NCBI RefSeq assembly: GCF_918698155.1
Contig: NZ_CAKKLX010000036.1
Coordinates: 1 to 50,098, forward strand
Reading direction: 5' to 3'
Origin: Roseomonas sp. CECT 9278
GTDB lineage: Bacteria; Pseudomonadota; Alphaproteobacteria; Acetobacterales; Acetobacteraceae
DNA: 50,098 nucleotides
Each line of letters starts with the position of its first letter. Within the stretch, counting starts at the first letter, position 1. A program made the translations under genes and the position numbers. The notes beneath the pieces were generated by a model, which saw only the letters and a list, made by a program, of their open reading frames with translations, ran no database searches and had not been told where the DNA came from. This document shows, piece by piece, positions 34,622-43,749 of the stretch.

Positions 34622-35569
34622 TCAGGCGAGATGGCACTCCACGAGGCCCGCGGCGTCGTTCGCGGGCCTCGGCGCTTCGGTCGAGCACTGGCCGACCGCG
34701 ACCGGGCAGCGCGGATGGAAGCGGCAGCCGGGCGGGATGTTCGCCGGGTCCGGCATGACATCGCCCAAGCCCACATCCGGCACGCCCAGCCCGGGTTCGG
34801 GCGTCAGCACCGAGGCGAGCAGCGCGCGCGTATAGGGATGGCGCGGCGCTGCGAACAGCGTCTCGCTCTCGGCGCGCTCGACGATGCGGCCGAGGTACAT
34901 CACCGCCACTTCGGTCGCGATGTGCTCCACCACCGCCAGGTTGTGGCTGATGAACAGGTAGGTGAGGCCGAGGTCGCGGCGCAGCTCCGCCAGCAGGTTC
35001 AGGATCTGTGCCTGCACGGAGACATCGAGCGCGCTGGTCGGTTCGTCGCAGACCACGATGCGCGGGCGCAGCACGAGGGCACGGGCGATGGCCACGCGCT
35101 GCCGCTGGCCACCCGAAAGCTGCGCCGGGTAGCGCGTGCCCTGGTCCACCGAAAGCCCGACGCGCTCCAGCGCCTCGGCCACGCGACGGTCGATGTCGCG
35201 GCCGGCCATGTCGCCCTGCGCGATCAGCGGCATCGCCACGATGTCGCGCACCCGCCGCTTTGGGTTCAGCGAGGCGAAGGGGTCCTGGAACACCGGCTGG
35301 ATCAGCCGCGCGCGCGCACGGCGGTCCATCGCGGACAGCCGCTGGCCGTCCACCACGACATCGCCGGCCGTCGGTTCCAGCAAGCCCAGGATCAGCCGCG
35401 CCAGCGTGGACTTGCCGCAGCCGCTCTCGCCCACCACGCCCAGCACGCTGCCGGGCGGCACGGCGAAGGAGACATCATCCACCGCGATCACCCGCTTGGG
35501 CGGCGCGAAGACGCCCTGGCGCACGCGGAACTCCCGCCGCAGGCCACGGACTTCGATCGCCGCCGTCAT
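34622..35569 (-). CDS. Peptide-type ABC transporter ATP-binding protein (DppF-like)
   Basis: A 315-residue ABC ATPase with Walker [10 protein letters not shown], Walker [13 protein letters not shown], the ABC signature [13 protein letters not shown] and the C-terminal oligopeptide-importer extension with Cys in [17 protein letters not shown]. It energises import through the two permeases encoded upstream. Its start overlaps the stop of the companion ATPase by 4 bases. It is the last gene of the GGT-permease-permease-ATPase-ATPase operon. Confidence 0.88.
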   Translation of the reverse strand: MTAAIEVRGLRREFRVRQGVFAPPKRVIAVDDVSFAVPPGSVLGVVGESGCGKSTLARLILGLLEPTAGDVVVDGQRLSAMDRRARARLIQPVFQDPFASLNPKRRVRDIVAMPLIAQGDMAGRDIDRRVAEALERVGLSVDQGTRYPAQLSGGQRQRVAIARALVLRPRIVVCDEPTSALDVSVQAQILNLLAELRRDLGLTYLFISHNLAVVEHIATEVAVMYLGRIVERAESETLFAAPRHPYTRALLASVLTPEPGLGVPDVGLGDVMPDPANIPPGCRFHPRCPVAVGQCSTEAPRPANDAAGLVECHLA

Positions 35570-36537
35570 GCCGCGGCCTTCCAGCCGGGGGGCAGCACGC
35601 AGAGCGTCTCGTGGTCGGCGCCGGCCCGCTGGCGCGGGATGGTGCCGGCGCAGGCGGGCGTGGCCTGGGCGCAGCGGTCGCGGAAGCCGCAGCCGGTGAA
35701 GCCGGGCTGGATGCGCGGCACCACGCCGGGAATGCTGCCCAGCGGTTCGTCGCGCTTCACCTTGCCTGGCACCGGCACGCAGGTCAGCAGGCCGCGCGTG
35801 TAGGGATGCTCGGGTGCCGCGAACAGCGCGGCGGTCGGCGCGCTCTCGACCACCTCGCCCGCATACATGACCGACACGCGGTCGGCGACGCGCGCGACGA
35901 TGCCGAGGTCATGCGTGATCAGCAGGATACCAAGGCCGAGGTCCTTCTGCAGCGTGGCCAGCAGCCGCAGGATCTGCGCCTGCACGGTCACGTCCAGGGC
36001 GGTGGTCGGTTCGTCGGCGATCAGCAATTCGGGATCGCACATCAACGCCATGGCGATCATCACGCGCTGGCGCAGCCCGCCCGAAAGCTGGTGCGGAAAC
36101 TGCCCGAGCCGCAGCCCCGGCGCGGTGATGCCCACGCGCGCCAGCAGTTCCGCCGCGCGGTCCACCGCCTGCACGCGCGTGGCACCGCGATGGCGGCGCA
36201 GCACCTCGGTCATCTGCGAGCCCACCGTATAGGCGGGGTTCAGGCTGGTCATGGGTTCCTGGAAGATCATCGCCATGCGGTCGCCGCGCAGGCGGGACAT
36301 CTCGCGTTCGTTGAAGCCGCCGATCTCCTGCCCGGCGAAGCGCAGCGCGGTGGTCTCGCGCCTTGACCCGCGCGGCAGCAGCCCCATCACCGACAGCGCG
36401 CTGATCGACTTGCCGCAGCCGGATTCACCGACCAGGCAATGCGTCTCGCCCTTGTTGACCGTGATCGACGCGCCGCGCACCGCGGCGGTGGAACCGATCG
36501 TCACACGCAGGTCGGCCACTTCGAGCAGCGCGGTCAT
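35566..36537 (-). CDS. Peptide-type ABC transporter ATP-binding protein (DppD-like)
   Basis: A 323-residue ABC ATPase with Walker [11 protein letters not shown]-loop MIFQEPMTSLNPAY, ABC signature LSGGLRQRVMIAM and Walker B LLIADEPTTALD. The C-terminal Cys-rich oligopeptide extension (GFTGCGFRDRCAQATPAC) is intact. The start ATG at 36537 overlaps the permease stop by 4 bases; the longer frame merely reads through that permease. Two ATPases with the two permeases make the standard peptide importer core. Confidence 0.88.
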   Translation of the reverse strand: MTALLEVADLRVTIGSTAAVRGASITVNKGETHCLVGESGCGKSISALSVMGLLPRGSRRETTALRFAGQEIGGFNEREMSRLRGDRMAMIFQEPMTSLNPAYTVGSQMTEVLRRHRGATRVQAVDRAAELLARVGITAPGLRLGQFPHQLSGGLRQRVMIAMALMCDPELLIADEPTTALDVTVQAQILRLLATLQKDLGLGILLITHDLGIVARVADRVSVMYAGEVVESAPTAALFAAPEHPYTRGLLTCVPVPGKVKRDEPLGSIPGVVPRIQPGFTGCGFRDRCAQATPACAGTIPRQRAGADHETLCVLPPGWKAAA

Positions 36538-37400
36538 CGCGACAGGTCCGTGCCCATCATGTCGCGCAGCGCATCGCCCAGCAGGTTCACGCCCAGCACC
36601 AGGATGAACAGCGCGGCGCCGGGGATGATGATGACCCAGGCCTCGAAGAACATGTATTCCTTGGCCTCGCTGATCATCAGCCCCCACGATGGCAGCGGCG
36701 GCGGTACGCCGAGGCCAAGGAAGGACAGCGCCGCCTCCAGCAGGATCGCCAGCGCCATCTCGAGCGTCGCCACCACGGCCAGGTGCGTGGCGATATTCGG
36801 CAGCACTTCGCGCGTCAGCACCCACCAGCGCGACACGCCGGCGCACCAGGCCGCCGCCACGTAGTCGAGGTTGCGGATCTGCATGGTGGTGGACCGCGCC
36901 ACCACCGCGAAGCGGTCCCACAGCAGCAGCCCGAGCACCAGCACCACCAGCAGGAAGGACGACCCGCGCAGGGCTGCGACGGCGAGTGCCACCAGCACCG
37001 CAGGGATCGACAGCCGCGTCGTGATGCAGAACACCACGAAATCGTCGATGCGCCCGCCATAGAAGCCGCCCAGCACGCCAAGCGTGATGCCGATCAGCCC
37101 CGAGGTGATGACGGTCAGCACGCCGATCACCATGGATATCCGCGCGCCATAGATCAGCCGCGACAGGTAGTCCCGCCCGAGCTGGTCGGTGCCCAGGAAG
37201 TTCCGCGGATCGCCGCCCTCCATGAAGGATGGCGGCACCAGGCGGCGGTTCAGGTCGATCGCGAAGGGATCATAGGGCACGATCCAGGGTGCCAGGATCG
37301 CGACGATCGCGGTGAAGGCGACGATCGACGCGCCCAGCAGGAAGCCCGGGTTGCGCAGCAGCCGTCCGCCGCGCGTCATGGGCATGGCGGCGCCGCTCAT
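36534..37400 (-). CDS. Peptide-type ABC transporter permease (DppC-like)
   Basis: A 288-residue membrane protein with about six hydrophobic segments (first: LLGASIVAFTAIVAILAPWIV). The binding-protein-dependent permease EAA loop is in VAAAWCAGVSRWWVLTREVLPNI. The N-terminal DLNRRLVPPSFMEGGDPRNFLGTDQLGRD is the classic DppC/GsiD block. The ATG at 37400 overlaps the DppB-like stop by 4 bases. It forms the channel with the DppB-like partner. Confidence 0.86.
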   Translation of the reverse strand: MSGAAMPMTRGGRLLRNPGFLLGASIVAFTAIVAILAPWIVPYDPFAIDLNRRLVPPSFMEGGDPRNFLGTDQLGRDYLSRLIYGARISMVIGVLTVITSGLIGITLGVLGGFYGGRIDDFVVFCITTRLSIPAVLVALAVAALRGSSFLLVVLVLGLLLWDRFAVVARSTTMQIRNLDYVAAAWCAGVSRWWVLTREVLPNIATHLAVVATLEMALAILLEAALSFLGLGVPPPLPSWGLMISEAKEYMFFEAWVIIIPGAALFILVLGVNLLGDALRDMMGTDLSR

Positions 37401-38314
37401 GCCGTGCGCAGCCGCGGGTCGAGCACGGCGTTCAGCAGGTCCGCCACCAGCGTCAGGCCGATGTAGATCAGCGCCAGGATCAGCACCACCGCCTGCACCA
37501 CCGGGAAGTCGTTCTTGCTGATGCTCTCCCAGGCCAGGAAGCCGACGCCGTGCAGCGCGAAGACCGTCTCGATCACCACCGACCCGCCCAGCATGAAGCC
37601 CAATTGCACCGCCGCGATCGACACCACGGGAATCGCCGCATTGCGAAAGCCGTGCTTGACCAGGATGGACAGGCGCGACAGCCCCTTCGCCCGCGCGGTG
37701 CGGATGTAGTCGGACGACAGCGCCTCGATCATGCCCGACCGCGTGAGCCGCGTGAGCGACGGGATGGCGGAAAACGCCAGCACCACGCCCGGCAGGATGT
37801 AGCCGTCCCAGGTCTCGACGCCCGAGATCGGCAGCCAGCCCAGTTGCAGCCCGAAGACGATCATCAGCACCAGGCCGAGCCAGAAGGACGGCATGGCCTG
37901 GCCGATCATCGCGACCAGCCCGACCGCGCGATCCACCCACGACCCCTCGCGCACCGCGGCCAGGATGCCGAGCGGCAGCGACACCACCAGCGCGATCACC
38001 AGCCCCACCAGGCCGAGCGTCAGCGTCACCGGCATGCGCGCGGCGATCAGGTTCGCGACCCGGTCGCGGAAGAAGTAGCTCTCGCCGAAATCACCCTGCA
38101 CCGCGCGGCCGAGCCAGTCGAAATACTGCACCCAGACCGGGCGATCGAGGCCATAGACGCGGCGGATCGTCGCCACGTCCTCGGCGGTCGCGTTCGGCCC
38201 GGCGATCGAGATGGCAAGATCGCCCGACAGCCGCGTCAGCAGGAAGGCGAGCGTGAGCACCGTCAGCGCGACGAGCACCGCGACCGCGAAGCGGCGGAGA
38301 AAGAAGCGAAGCAT
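37397..38314 (-). CDS. Peptide-type ABC transporter permease (DppB-like)
   Basis: A 305-residue membrane protein. The N-terminus is the DppB/GsiC pattern (MLRFFLRRFAVAVLVALTVLTLAF, then RVYGLDRPVWVQYFDWLGRAVQGDFG). Several more hydrophobic helices follow, and the EAA loop is near IRTARAKGLSRLSILVKHGFRNA. It starts 47 bases after the GGT stop, on the same strand, and overlaps the next permease by 4 bases. GGT beside it suggests gamma-glutamyl peptide or glutathione as cargo. Confidence 0.87.
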   Translation of the reverse strand: MLRFFLRRFAVAVLVALTVLTLAFLLTRLSGDLAISIAGPNATAEDVATIRRVYGLDRPVWVQYFDWLGRAVQGDFGESYFFRDRVANLIAARMPVTLTLGLVGLVIALVVSLPLGILAAVREGSWVDRAVGLVAMIGQAMPSFWLGLVLMIVFGLQLGWLPISGVETWDGYILPGVVLAFSAIPSLTRLTRSGMIEALSSDYIRTARAKGLSRLSILVKHGFRNAAIPVVSIAAVQLGFMLGGSVVIETVFALHGVGFLAWESISKNDFPVVQAVVLILALIYIGLTLVADLLNAVLDPRLRTA

Positions 38315-38361
38315 CCCGCGCGAAGCCTAGGCGGCCCGCGCCGCATGCCGCAAGTGCCGCA

Positions 38362-39969
38362 TCACCACGCGCCCGCCCAGCCGTCCCTGCGTGGGTCCGA
38401 CGCGCCCATGCGCACGCCGTTGTCCAGCACGCGGATCGCGGCGACGGAACAGGCCCCTTCCAGATCCCCCACCACCTTCACTTGGTGGCCGCGGTCGCGC
38501 AGGCCGGCGATGGCGGCCTCGCCGAAGCCGCGCTCGATGGTGAGCACGTCCTCGCCGCCATGCGGATAGTTGGACTCCTGGCCGGGCTGGGAGGAGGTCC
38601 AGCGCGGCGCCTCCAGCGCCTGCTGCGGGTCGAAGCCGAACACCGCGCAGGAGACCAGCACCTGGAAGTTCACCTGCACCTGGTTGTCCGCCCCCGGCGT
38701 GCCGAACACCATCCAGGGCTTGCCGTCCTTCATCACCATCGGCGCGTTCATGGTGTGGCGCACGCGCCGCCCGGGGGCGAGCTGGTTCGCGTGGCCGTCC
38801 TCCAGGTGCCAGTACGACATCCGGTTGTTGAGCAGGATGCCGGTGCGCGGCCCGGTCACGCCGGAGCCAAAGGCGCCGTTGATCGACTGGATGGCGGAAA
38901 CCGCGTTGCCGTGCGCGTCGACCACGCAGAAATAGGTGGTGTCGGCCTCCGCCATCGCGCGCACGGGCAGGCGCGCGGCGCGGTCGCCGATCGCCGCGAC
39001 ATGCGCGTCGCGCCGCGTATCCGACAGCAGCGCGGCGACGTCGGGCGCCTCGCGACCCGCCTGCGCCTCGCGGTCCAGGAAGGCGCGCTTCTTCGCCTCG
39101 ATCATCAGGTGCAGCAGCGCCGCGGACCCCCAGCCCAGCGCGGCAAGGTCGGCGTGCTCGATGATCCGCAGCATCTGCAGCATCGCGAAGCCCATCGAGG
39201 GCGCGGGCGTCTGCCGCACCTCGAAGCCACGCCAGGCGATGCCGACGGGCGGTGCGAGCAGCGGCGCCACGGCCGCGAGGTCAGCCGCGACCGGCAGCGC
39301 GCCGACATCGGCAAGGTCCGCGACGAGGTCGCGCGCCACGCCACCGCTGGTGACATCCTGCGGCCCGGCCGCCGCGATGCGTTGCAGCGTCGCGGCCAGC
39401 GCCGGCTGCGCGATCACGGTGCCGACCGCCGGCACGGCGTCGCCCGGGCGCCAGATCGCGCGGCTGGTCGCATCCGCATCGATGATCGCGCGGTTGTCGC
39501 CGATGAAGTGGCGCAGCGCATGGGTGGCGGCGAAGCCGTCGCGCGCGGCCTCGATGGCGGCGCCGAACAGCGCGCCCCAGGTCTTCGCGCCATGCGCGCC
39601 ATGCAGCGCCGCGAGGCCGGCGAGCATGCCCGGCGTCTGGATCGACAACGGGCCGCGGTTGGGCACGCCGCCCTCGGCACGGTAGCGCGCGAGCGTCGCG
39701 GCCGCCGGCGCGGCGCCGGTGCCGGCGTAGGTCTCGGCGTGCCCGGTTCCGGCCGACCAGTGATGGTAGAAGCCATCGCCGCCCAGCCCGGACATGTGCG
39801 GTTCCACCACGCCGAGCGTCAACGAGATCGCGACCGCCGCATCGGCGGCCGACCCGCCGGCGCGCAGCACGTCGAGCCCCGCCTGCGTCGCCACCGGATG
39901 GTTGGTCGCGACCGCGCCGCGGCGGCCCATGATCAGCGGGCGATGCGTGCGGATGCCGTCATAGGCCAT
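38362..39969 (-). CDS. Gamma-glutamyltransferase family protein
   Basis: A 535-residue Ntn-hydrolase of the GGT family. It self-cleaves before a Thr nucleophile, visible in AEADTTYFCVVDAHGN (TT motif). Substrate-loop segments SINGAFGSG, PHMSGLGGDGFYHH and GTPGADNQVQVNFQVL are conserved. There is no clear signal peptide, unlike E. coli GGT, so it may be cytoplasmic and hydrolyse imported gamma-glutamyl compounds. AAGGA precedes the ATG at 39969. It leads the peptide ABC permease/ATPase operon with a 47-base gap. Confidence 0.85.
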   Translation of the reverse strand: MAYDGIRTHRPLIMGRRGAVATNHPVATQAGLDVLRAGGSAADAAVAISLTLGVVEPHMSGLGGDGFYHHWSAGTGHAETYAGTGAAPAAATLARYRAEGGVPNRGPLSIQTPGMLAGLAALHGAHGAKTWGALFGAAIEAARDGFAATHALRHFIGDNRAIIDADATSRAIWRPGDAVPAVGTVIAQPALAATLQRIAAAGPQDVTSGGVARDLVADLADVGALPVAADLAAVAPLLAPPVGIAWRGFEVRQTPAPSMGFAMLQMLRIIEHADLAALGWGSAALLHLMIEAKKRAFLDREAQAGREAPDVAALLSDTRRDAHVAAIGDRAARLPVRAMAEADTTYFCVVDAHGNAVSAIQSINGAFGSGVTGPRTGILLNNRMSYWHLEDGHANQLAPGRRVRHTMNAPMVMKDGKPWMVFGTPGADNQVQVNFQVLVSCAVFGFDPQQALEAPRWTSSQPGQESNYPHGGEDVLTIERGFGEAAIAGLRDRGHQVKVVGDLEGACSVAAIRVLDNGVRMGASDPRRDGWAGAW

Positions 39970-40006
39970 GGTCGTGTCCTTCCGATGCCCGCGGCGCAGC
40001 CGCGCT

Positions 40007-40984
40007 TCAGTTCTGCAGCGTGATCCCCTTCACGCGGATCACCTCGCTCCAGCGCGCGAGCTCGCCTTCCATCACGCGGCGCAGGGCCGCGCCGTCGCCG
40101 CCGACGGGGGTCGCGCCCTGCTGGCGGAAGCGTTCCTGCACCTCGGGGTTCGCGAGGAAGCGGGCGATCTCCTGCTGCATGCGCGTCACGACCGCGGGGT
40201 CGAGGCCCCGTGGCGCGAGCACGCCGTACCAGAAGGAATAGGTGAAATCGATGCCCTGCTCGCGCGCCGTCGGCACGTCCGGCAGCGCCGGGATGCGCGG
40301 GCCCGTGGTGCCGATGGCGATGGCGCGCGCACGGCCGTCGCGCACCGCGCCCAGCACGGTCGGCGGTGCCGCGATCAGCAGCCCGACGCGCCCGGCCAGC
40401 AGGTCCGCGAAGGCCGGCCCCATGCCGCGATAGGGCACATGCGTCAGCCGGAAATTCGCCGCGTCCTGGAGGTATTCCATGTAGAGATGCGGCGACGAAC
40501 CCGCCCCCATCGACCCGTAGAACCCGGCCTCAGGCCCGCGCGCGCGGGCGGCGGTGACGAAGTCGGTTAGCGAGCGCGCGGGGGAATCGCCCGGCACCAC
40601 GAAGACGGTCGGGTAGTCCACCAGCAGCGAGACCGGCGTGAAGTCGGCCAGGATGTCGAAGCCCAGCGTCGGATAGAGCGGCGGCGCCGTCGCCAGCGAA
40701 TTGTCCGTCAGCAGGAAGGTCGTGCCATCGGCCGGCGCGCGCACCGCCGCCGTCCAGCCGACCACGCCGCCGCCGCCGGAGCGGTTCTCGACCACGAAGG
40801 GCTGGCCGGTCTGCTGCTGCAGGTGCTGTGCCAGGAAGCGCGCGACGAAGTCGCTGGTGCCGCCGGGCGGGTAGGTCACGAGCATGCGCACCTGCCCGCG
40901 CGGCCAGGCGGGCGCCTGCGCCTGTGCCGGCAGCGCCGCCAGGCCGGCGCAGGCGATCAGGGCAGCCAGGGTGCGTCGGAACAT
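40007..40984 (-). CDS. Bug/TctC-family periplasmic solute receptor
   Basis: A 325-residue Bug receptor with a Sec signal peptide (MFRRTLAALIACAGLAALPAQAQ) and the core WPRGQVRMLVTYPPGGTSD and VENRSGGGG. The ATG at 40984 is the first methionine of the signal peptide; GGGAGAAC sits upstream. It starts 37 bases after the end of the GGT upstream region on the map but is read on the same strand, towards GGT, so read-through from its promoter into the GGT-importer operon is possible. No TctA/TctB nearby. Confidence 0.88.
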   Translation of the reverse strand: MFRRTLAALIACAGLAALPAQAQAPAWPRGQVRMLVTYPPGGTSDFVARFLAQHLQQQTGQPFVVENRSGGGGVVGWTAAVRAPADGTTFLLTDNSLATAPPLYPTLGFDILADFTPVSLLVDYPTVFVVPGDSPARSLTDFVTAARARGPEAGFYGSMGAGSSPHLYMEYLQDAANFRLTHVPYRGMGPAFADLLAGRVGLLIAAPPTVLGAVRDGRARAIAIGTTGPRIPALPDVPTAREQGIDFTYSFWYGVLAPRGLDPAVVTRMQQEIARFLANPEVQERFRQQGATPVGGDGAALRRVMEGELARWSEVIRVKGITLQN

Positions 40985-41063
40985 GCTCGTTCTCCCGGTC
41001 GTTTCTTGTGGCTTCGGCTTGGGTGGCGGCGGGCGGCGCAGCGTGCAGAGCCAGCACATCGGC

Positions 41064-41195
41064 TCAGCGCCCCGGCGCGGCGGCGGTGCGGATGCCGGGG
41101 CGGCAGGCGGGATGGCACCCGGCGAAGGGCGCGCGGGACGGCGCCGCATGAAGCGGCGCGTCGCAGGCAGGCGTGTGGGCGATGCGATCGGCCAT
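41064..41195 (-). CDS. Possible 43-residue small protein or leader peptide
   Basis: A short ORF with a good ribosome-binding site (GGGAGA 6 bases before the ATG). The product begins MADRIAHTPACDAPLH and contains three cysteines (residues 11, 27 and 31, the last two in CHPAC). It ends 79 bases upstream of the Bug receptor start on the same strand, so it may be a translated leader or a small metal-binding peptide. No family is recognised and the composition is ordinary for this genome, so it could also be chance. Confidence 0.35.
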   Translation of the reverse strand: MADRIAHTPACDAPLHAAPSRAPFAGCHPACRPGIRTAAAPGR

Positions 41196-41268
41196 GGCGT
41201 TCTCCCTGCGGCGGAGTGTGCCGCAGGGGCGGTGGTCACGCCAGGGGATCGGCGCGCGCGGTGCGTCG

Positions 41269-41390
41269 GCCCGCCGCTGCCGCGCCGTGCTTCAGCGCGC
41301 TGCCGCCGCGCCTCGTTTCAGCGCGCTGCCGCCGCGCTTCGTTTCAGCGCGCTGCCGCCGCGCTTCGTTTCAGCGCGCTGCCGCCGCGAC
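41269..41390. repeat. 26-bp tandem repeat containing the minE stop codon
   Basis: About 4.7 tandem units of 26 bp. The units at 41321-41346 and 41347-41372 are identical, 41295-41320 differs at one base, 41269-41294 is degenerate and 41373-41390 is partial. Adjacent units create a perfect 6-bp hairpin (CGCGCT, 7-base TCGTTTC loop, AGCGCG). On the minus strand each unit carries a TGA, and the minE stop is the first one met, so the array starts within the last codons of minE and repeats its 3-prime end into the UTR. The remaining bases 41196-41268 hold nothing I recognise. Confidence 0.85.
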
Positions 41391-41656
41391 GCGCATCGCC
41401 GCCGGCGCCGGCAGTTCGATCTCGATCGCCAGCGTCGACATGTCGCCGCCGCGGTCGAGGTTCACATTCACCTTGCCCGGGTCGATCGCGACATAGCGCG
41501 CCACGACGGCCACGAGCTCCTGCTGCAGCTTCGGCAGGAAGTCCTCGCGCGTCCGGCCGATGCGCTCGTGCGCCAGCACGATCTGCAGGCGCTCCTTGGC
41601 GGCGGATGCGCTGCCATCCGGCTTGCGCTGCCCGCGGAAGAAATCGAGCCAGCTCA

Positions 41657-41657
<1 letters not shown>
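41370..41657 (-). CDS. minE: Cell division topological specificity factor MinE
   Basis: A 95-residue MinE. The N-terminal membrane-targeting and anti-MinCD region is MSWLDFFRGQRKP...ERLQIVLAHERIGR, followed by the dimerising beta region (FLPKLQQELVAVVARYVAIDPGKVNVNLD). It stimulates MinD ATPase and drives pole-to-pole oscillation that keeps the Z-ring at mid-cell. The ATG at 41657 shares one base with the MinD stop (TGATG). The last residues (AAAAR) and the stop lie inside the 26-bp repeat, so the C-terminus has been shaped by that duplication. Confidence 0.93.
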
Positions 41658-42475
<818 letters not shown>

Positions 42476-42602
42476 GTCCCCTGCCTCCTCGTTCAATTCG
42501 TTGCCGGCATCGCCTGCGCCGCTGTCCCGACCGGCCACCCTGCGCGCCGAAATCGGCTGGGCGGCGGCATGGGGCAGCGGGCCGGTGCCGGCATCACAAA
42601 GC

Positions 42603-43358
42603 TCAGCCGATCGGATCGAAGCGCATGCGTTCGCCCGTGAGGCGCACCTGCACCGCCTTGCCGATCGGCGCCCCGGTCAGCCCGTCCCGCACCGCGTAGT
42701 AGCCGGCGATGGAGATCAGCTCCGGGTCGAAGTTCTGCGCGAAGATGCGCGCATCCGCATTCGCGCTGCCGCCGGCGATGGCGCGGCCGCGCAGCGCGCC
42801 ATAGACATGGATGTTGCCGTCGGCGATCACCTCGCCCCCCGCATTGACGGTGGAGGTCACCACCAGGTCGCCGCCCTGCGCCCAGACGCGCTGGCCGGCG
42901 CGCACCGGCGTGTCCACCACCATGGTCGGGCGCGCCATGCCGGCGGGCGGCGGCGGGGCGGGCGGCGGCGCCATGGGTTCGGCGGCGGCGGGCGCGGGCT
43001 CCTCGCTCTCCTTGCCGCCGCTGCTGCGGATCGGCGGCAGGCCGAAGGCCATGGCGGCGTTGCGCAGCTCCGGCGTGCCGCCGGTGGTGCCGATGGGCAC
43101 GATCTCGAGACCCCGCAGCCCTTCGACCAGGCCGGCGAAATCGACGCTGGCCGGCGGCACATCAAGGTCGCCCAGGCCCAGCACCACGGGTGCGAAGCGC
43201 AGGAAGCCGGGCGCGCGGCGGAACTGGTCGCCGATCGCGGGCACCACCGCCTCCGGCCGCGGGTCCAGCAGGCGCAGCACGAGCAGGTTGAAGTTCGCCC
43301 CGCGCAGGCGGAACGGCTCCAGTCGGGGCGGTGTTTCGGGCCGTGGCGCGGCGGACAT
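42603..43358 (-). CDS. minC: Septum site-determining protein MinC
   Basis: A 251-residue MinC. The N-terminal FtsZ-inhibiting domain occupies about residues 12-100 (FRLRGANFNLLVLRL). A long acidic and Pro/Ala-rich linker (ESEEPAPAAAEP, then PPPAPPPP) leads to the C-terminal beta-helix domain that binds MinD (QRVWAQGGDLVVTSTVNAGGEVIADGNIHVYGALRG). The inhibitor works with MinD at the membrane. The ATG at 43358 has GGGAG upstream; upstream in-frame ATGs lack such a site. It is the first gene of minCDE. Confidence 0.93.
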   Translation of the reverse strand: MSAAPRPETPPRLEPFRLRGANFNLLVLRLLDPRPEAVVPAIGDQFRRAPGFLRFAPVVLGLGDLDVPPASVDFAGLVEGLRGLEIVPIGTTGGTPELRNAAMAFGLPPIRSSGGKESEEPAPAAAEPMAPPPAPPPPAGMARPTMVVDTPVRAGQRVWAQGGDLVVTSTVNAGGEVIADGNIHVYGALRGRAIAGGSANADARIFAQNFDPELISIAGYYAVRDGLTGAPIGKAVQVRLTGERMRFDPIG

Positions 43359-43473
43359 GGGGCTCCCGAGGCGTTGCAGGTGCGGGGTCGCAACCATAGG
43401 GATTGTGGCCCAAGGCAACGACACACACCAGATGTAGCGTTTTCACGAGTCCCGGCGAAGGGCTCGGGGGCTC

Positions 43474-43493
43474 CCCCCTGTGCGGGCAGGGGG
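43474..43493. other. Hairpin upstream of minC
   Basis: A perfect 7-bp inverted repeat, CCCCCTG and CAGGGGG, around a 6-base loop, followed by TT on the plus strand. It lies in the divergent region between minC and the NMT1-type gene, about 116 bases from the minC start. It could be an operator or a transcript structure. The stretch 43359-43473 otherwise shows no gene. Confidence 0.35.
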
Positions 43494-43562
43494 TTATGCC
43501 GCGATCTTCCCAAGCCGCGCCAGCGGCGAATCGGCGGGGCTGGTGCGCGGGGTATGCGTTGC

Positions 43563-43681
43563 GCAGGGTGCGCACCCGCGATTGCGACGCAGGGTGCGCA
43601 CCCGCGATTGCGACGCAGGGCGCGCACCCTCGACCGGTACGAACGATGCGCACCCGCGTTTGGGGGCCAGGGCGCGCACCG
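43563..43681. repeat. 26-bp-period palindrome array between minC and a binding-protein gene
   Basis: Five copies of the core TGCGCACCC or CGCGCACC(C/G), spaced exactly 26 bp apart (starts at 43569, 43595, 43621, 43647 and 43673). The first two 26-bp units (43563-43588 and 43589-43614) are identical, and each contains the perfect palindrome GGGTGCGCACCC. Similarity decays from left to right. The array is intergenic, about 70 bases before the GTG start of the next plus-strand gene, so it may be a set of protein-binding sites for that promoter or for minC. It has no non-repetitive spacers and no cas genes nearby, so it is not a CRISPR. Confidence 0.8.
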
Positions 43682-43749
43682 GCCAAAGCCGCGCCGGTTG
43701 CGCCCGCGTCCACCCCGCGCAGAATGGCGCCATCCTCCGGGAGACCGCC

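Noticed and set aside
41269..41390. Rho-independent terminator for minE
   Set aside because: The hairpins have no T-run after them and are only 6 bp; I record them as repeats, not as a proven terminator.
43563..43681. CRISPR array
   Set aside because: The units are directly tandem with no unique spacers and no cas genes are present.
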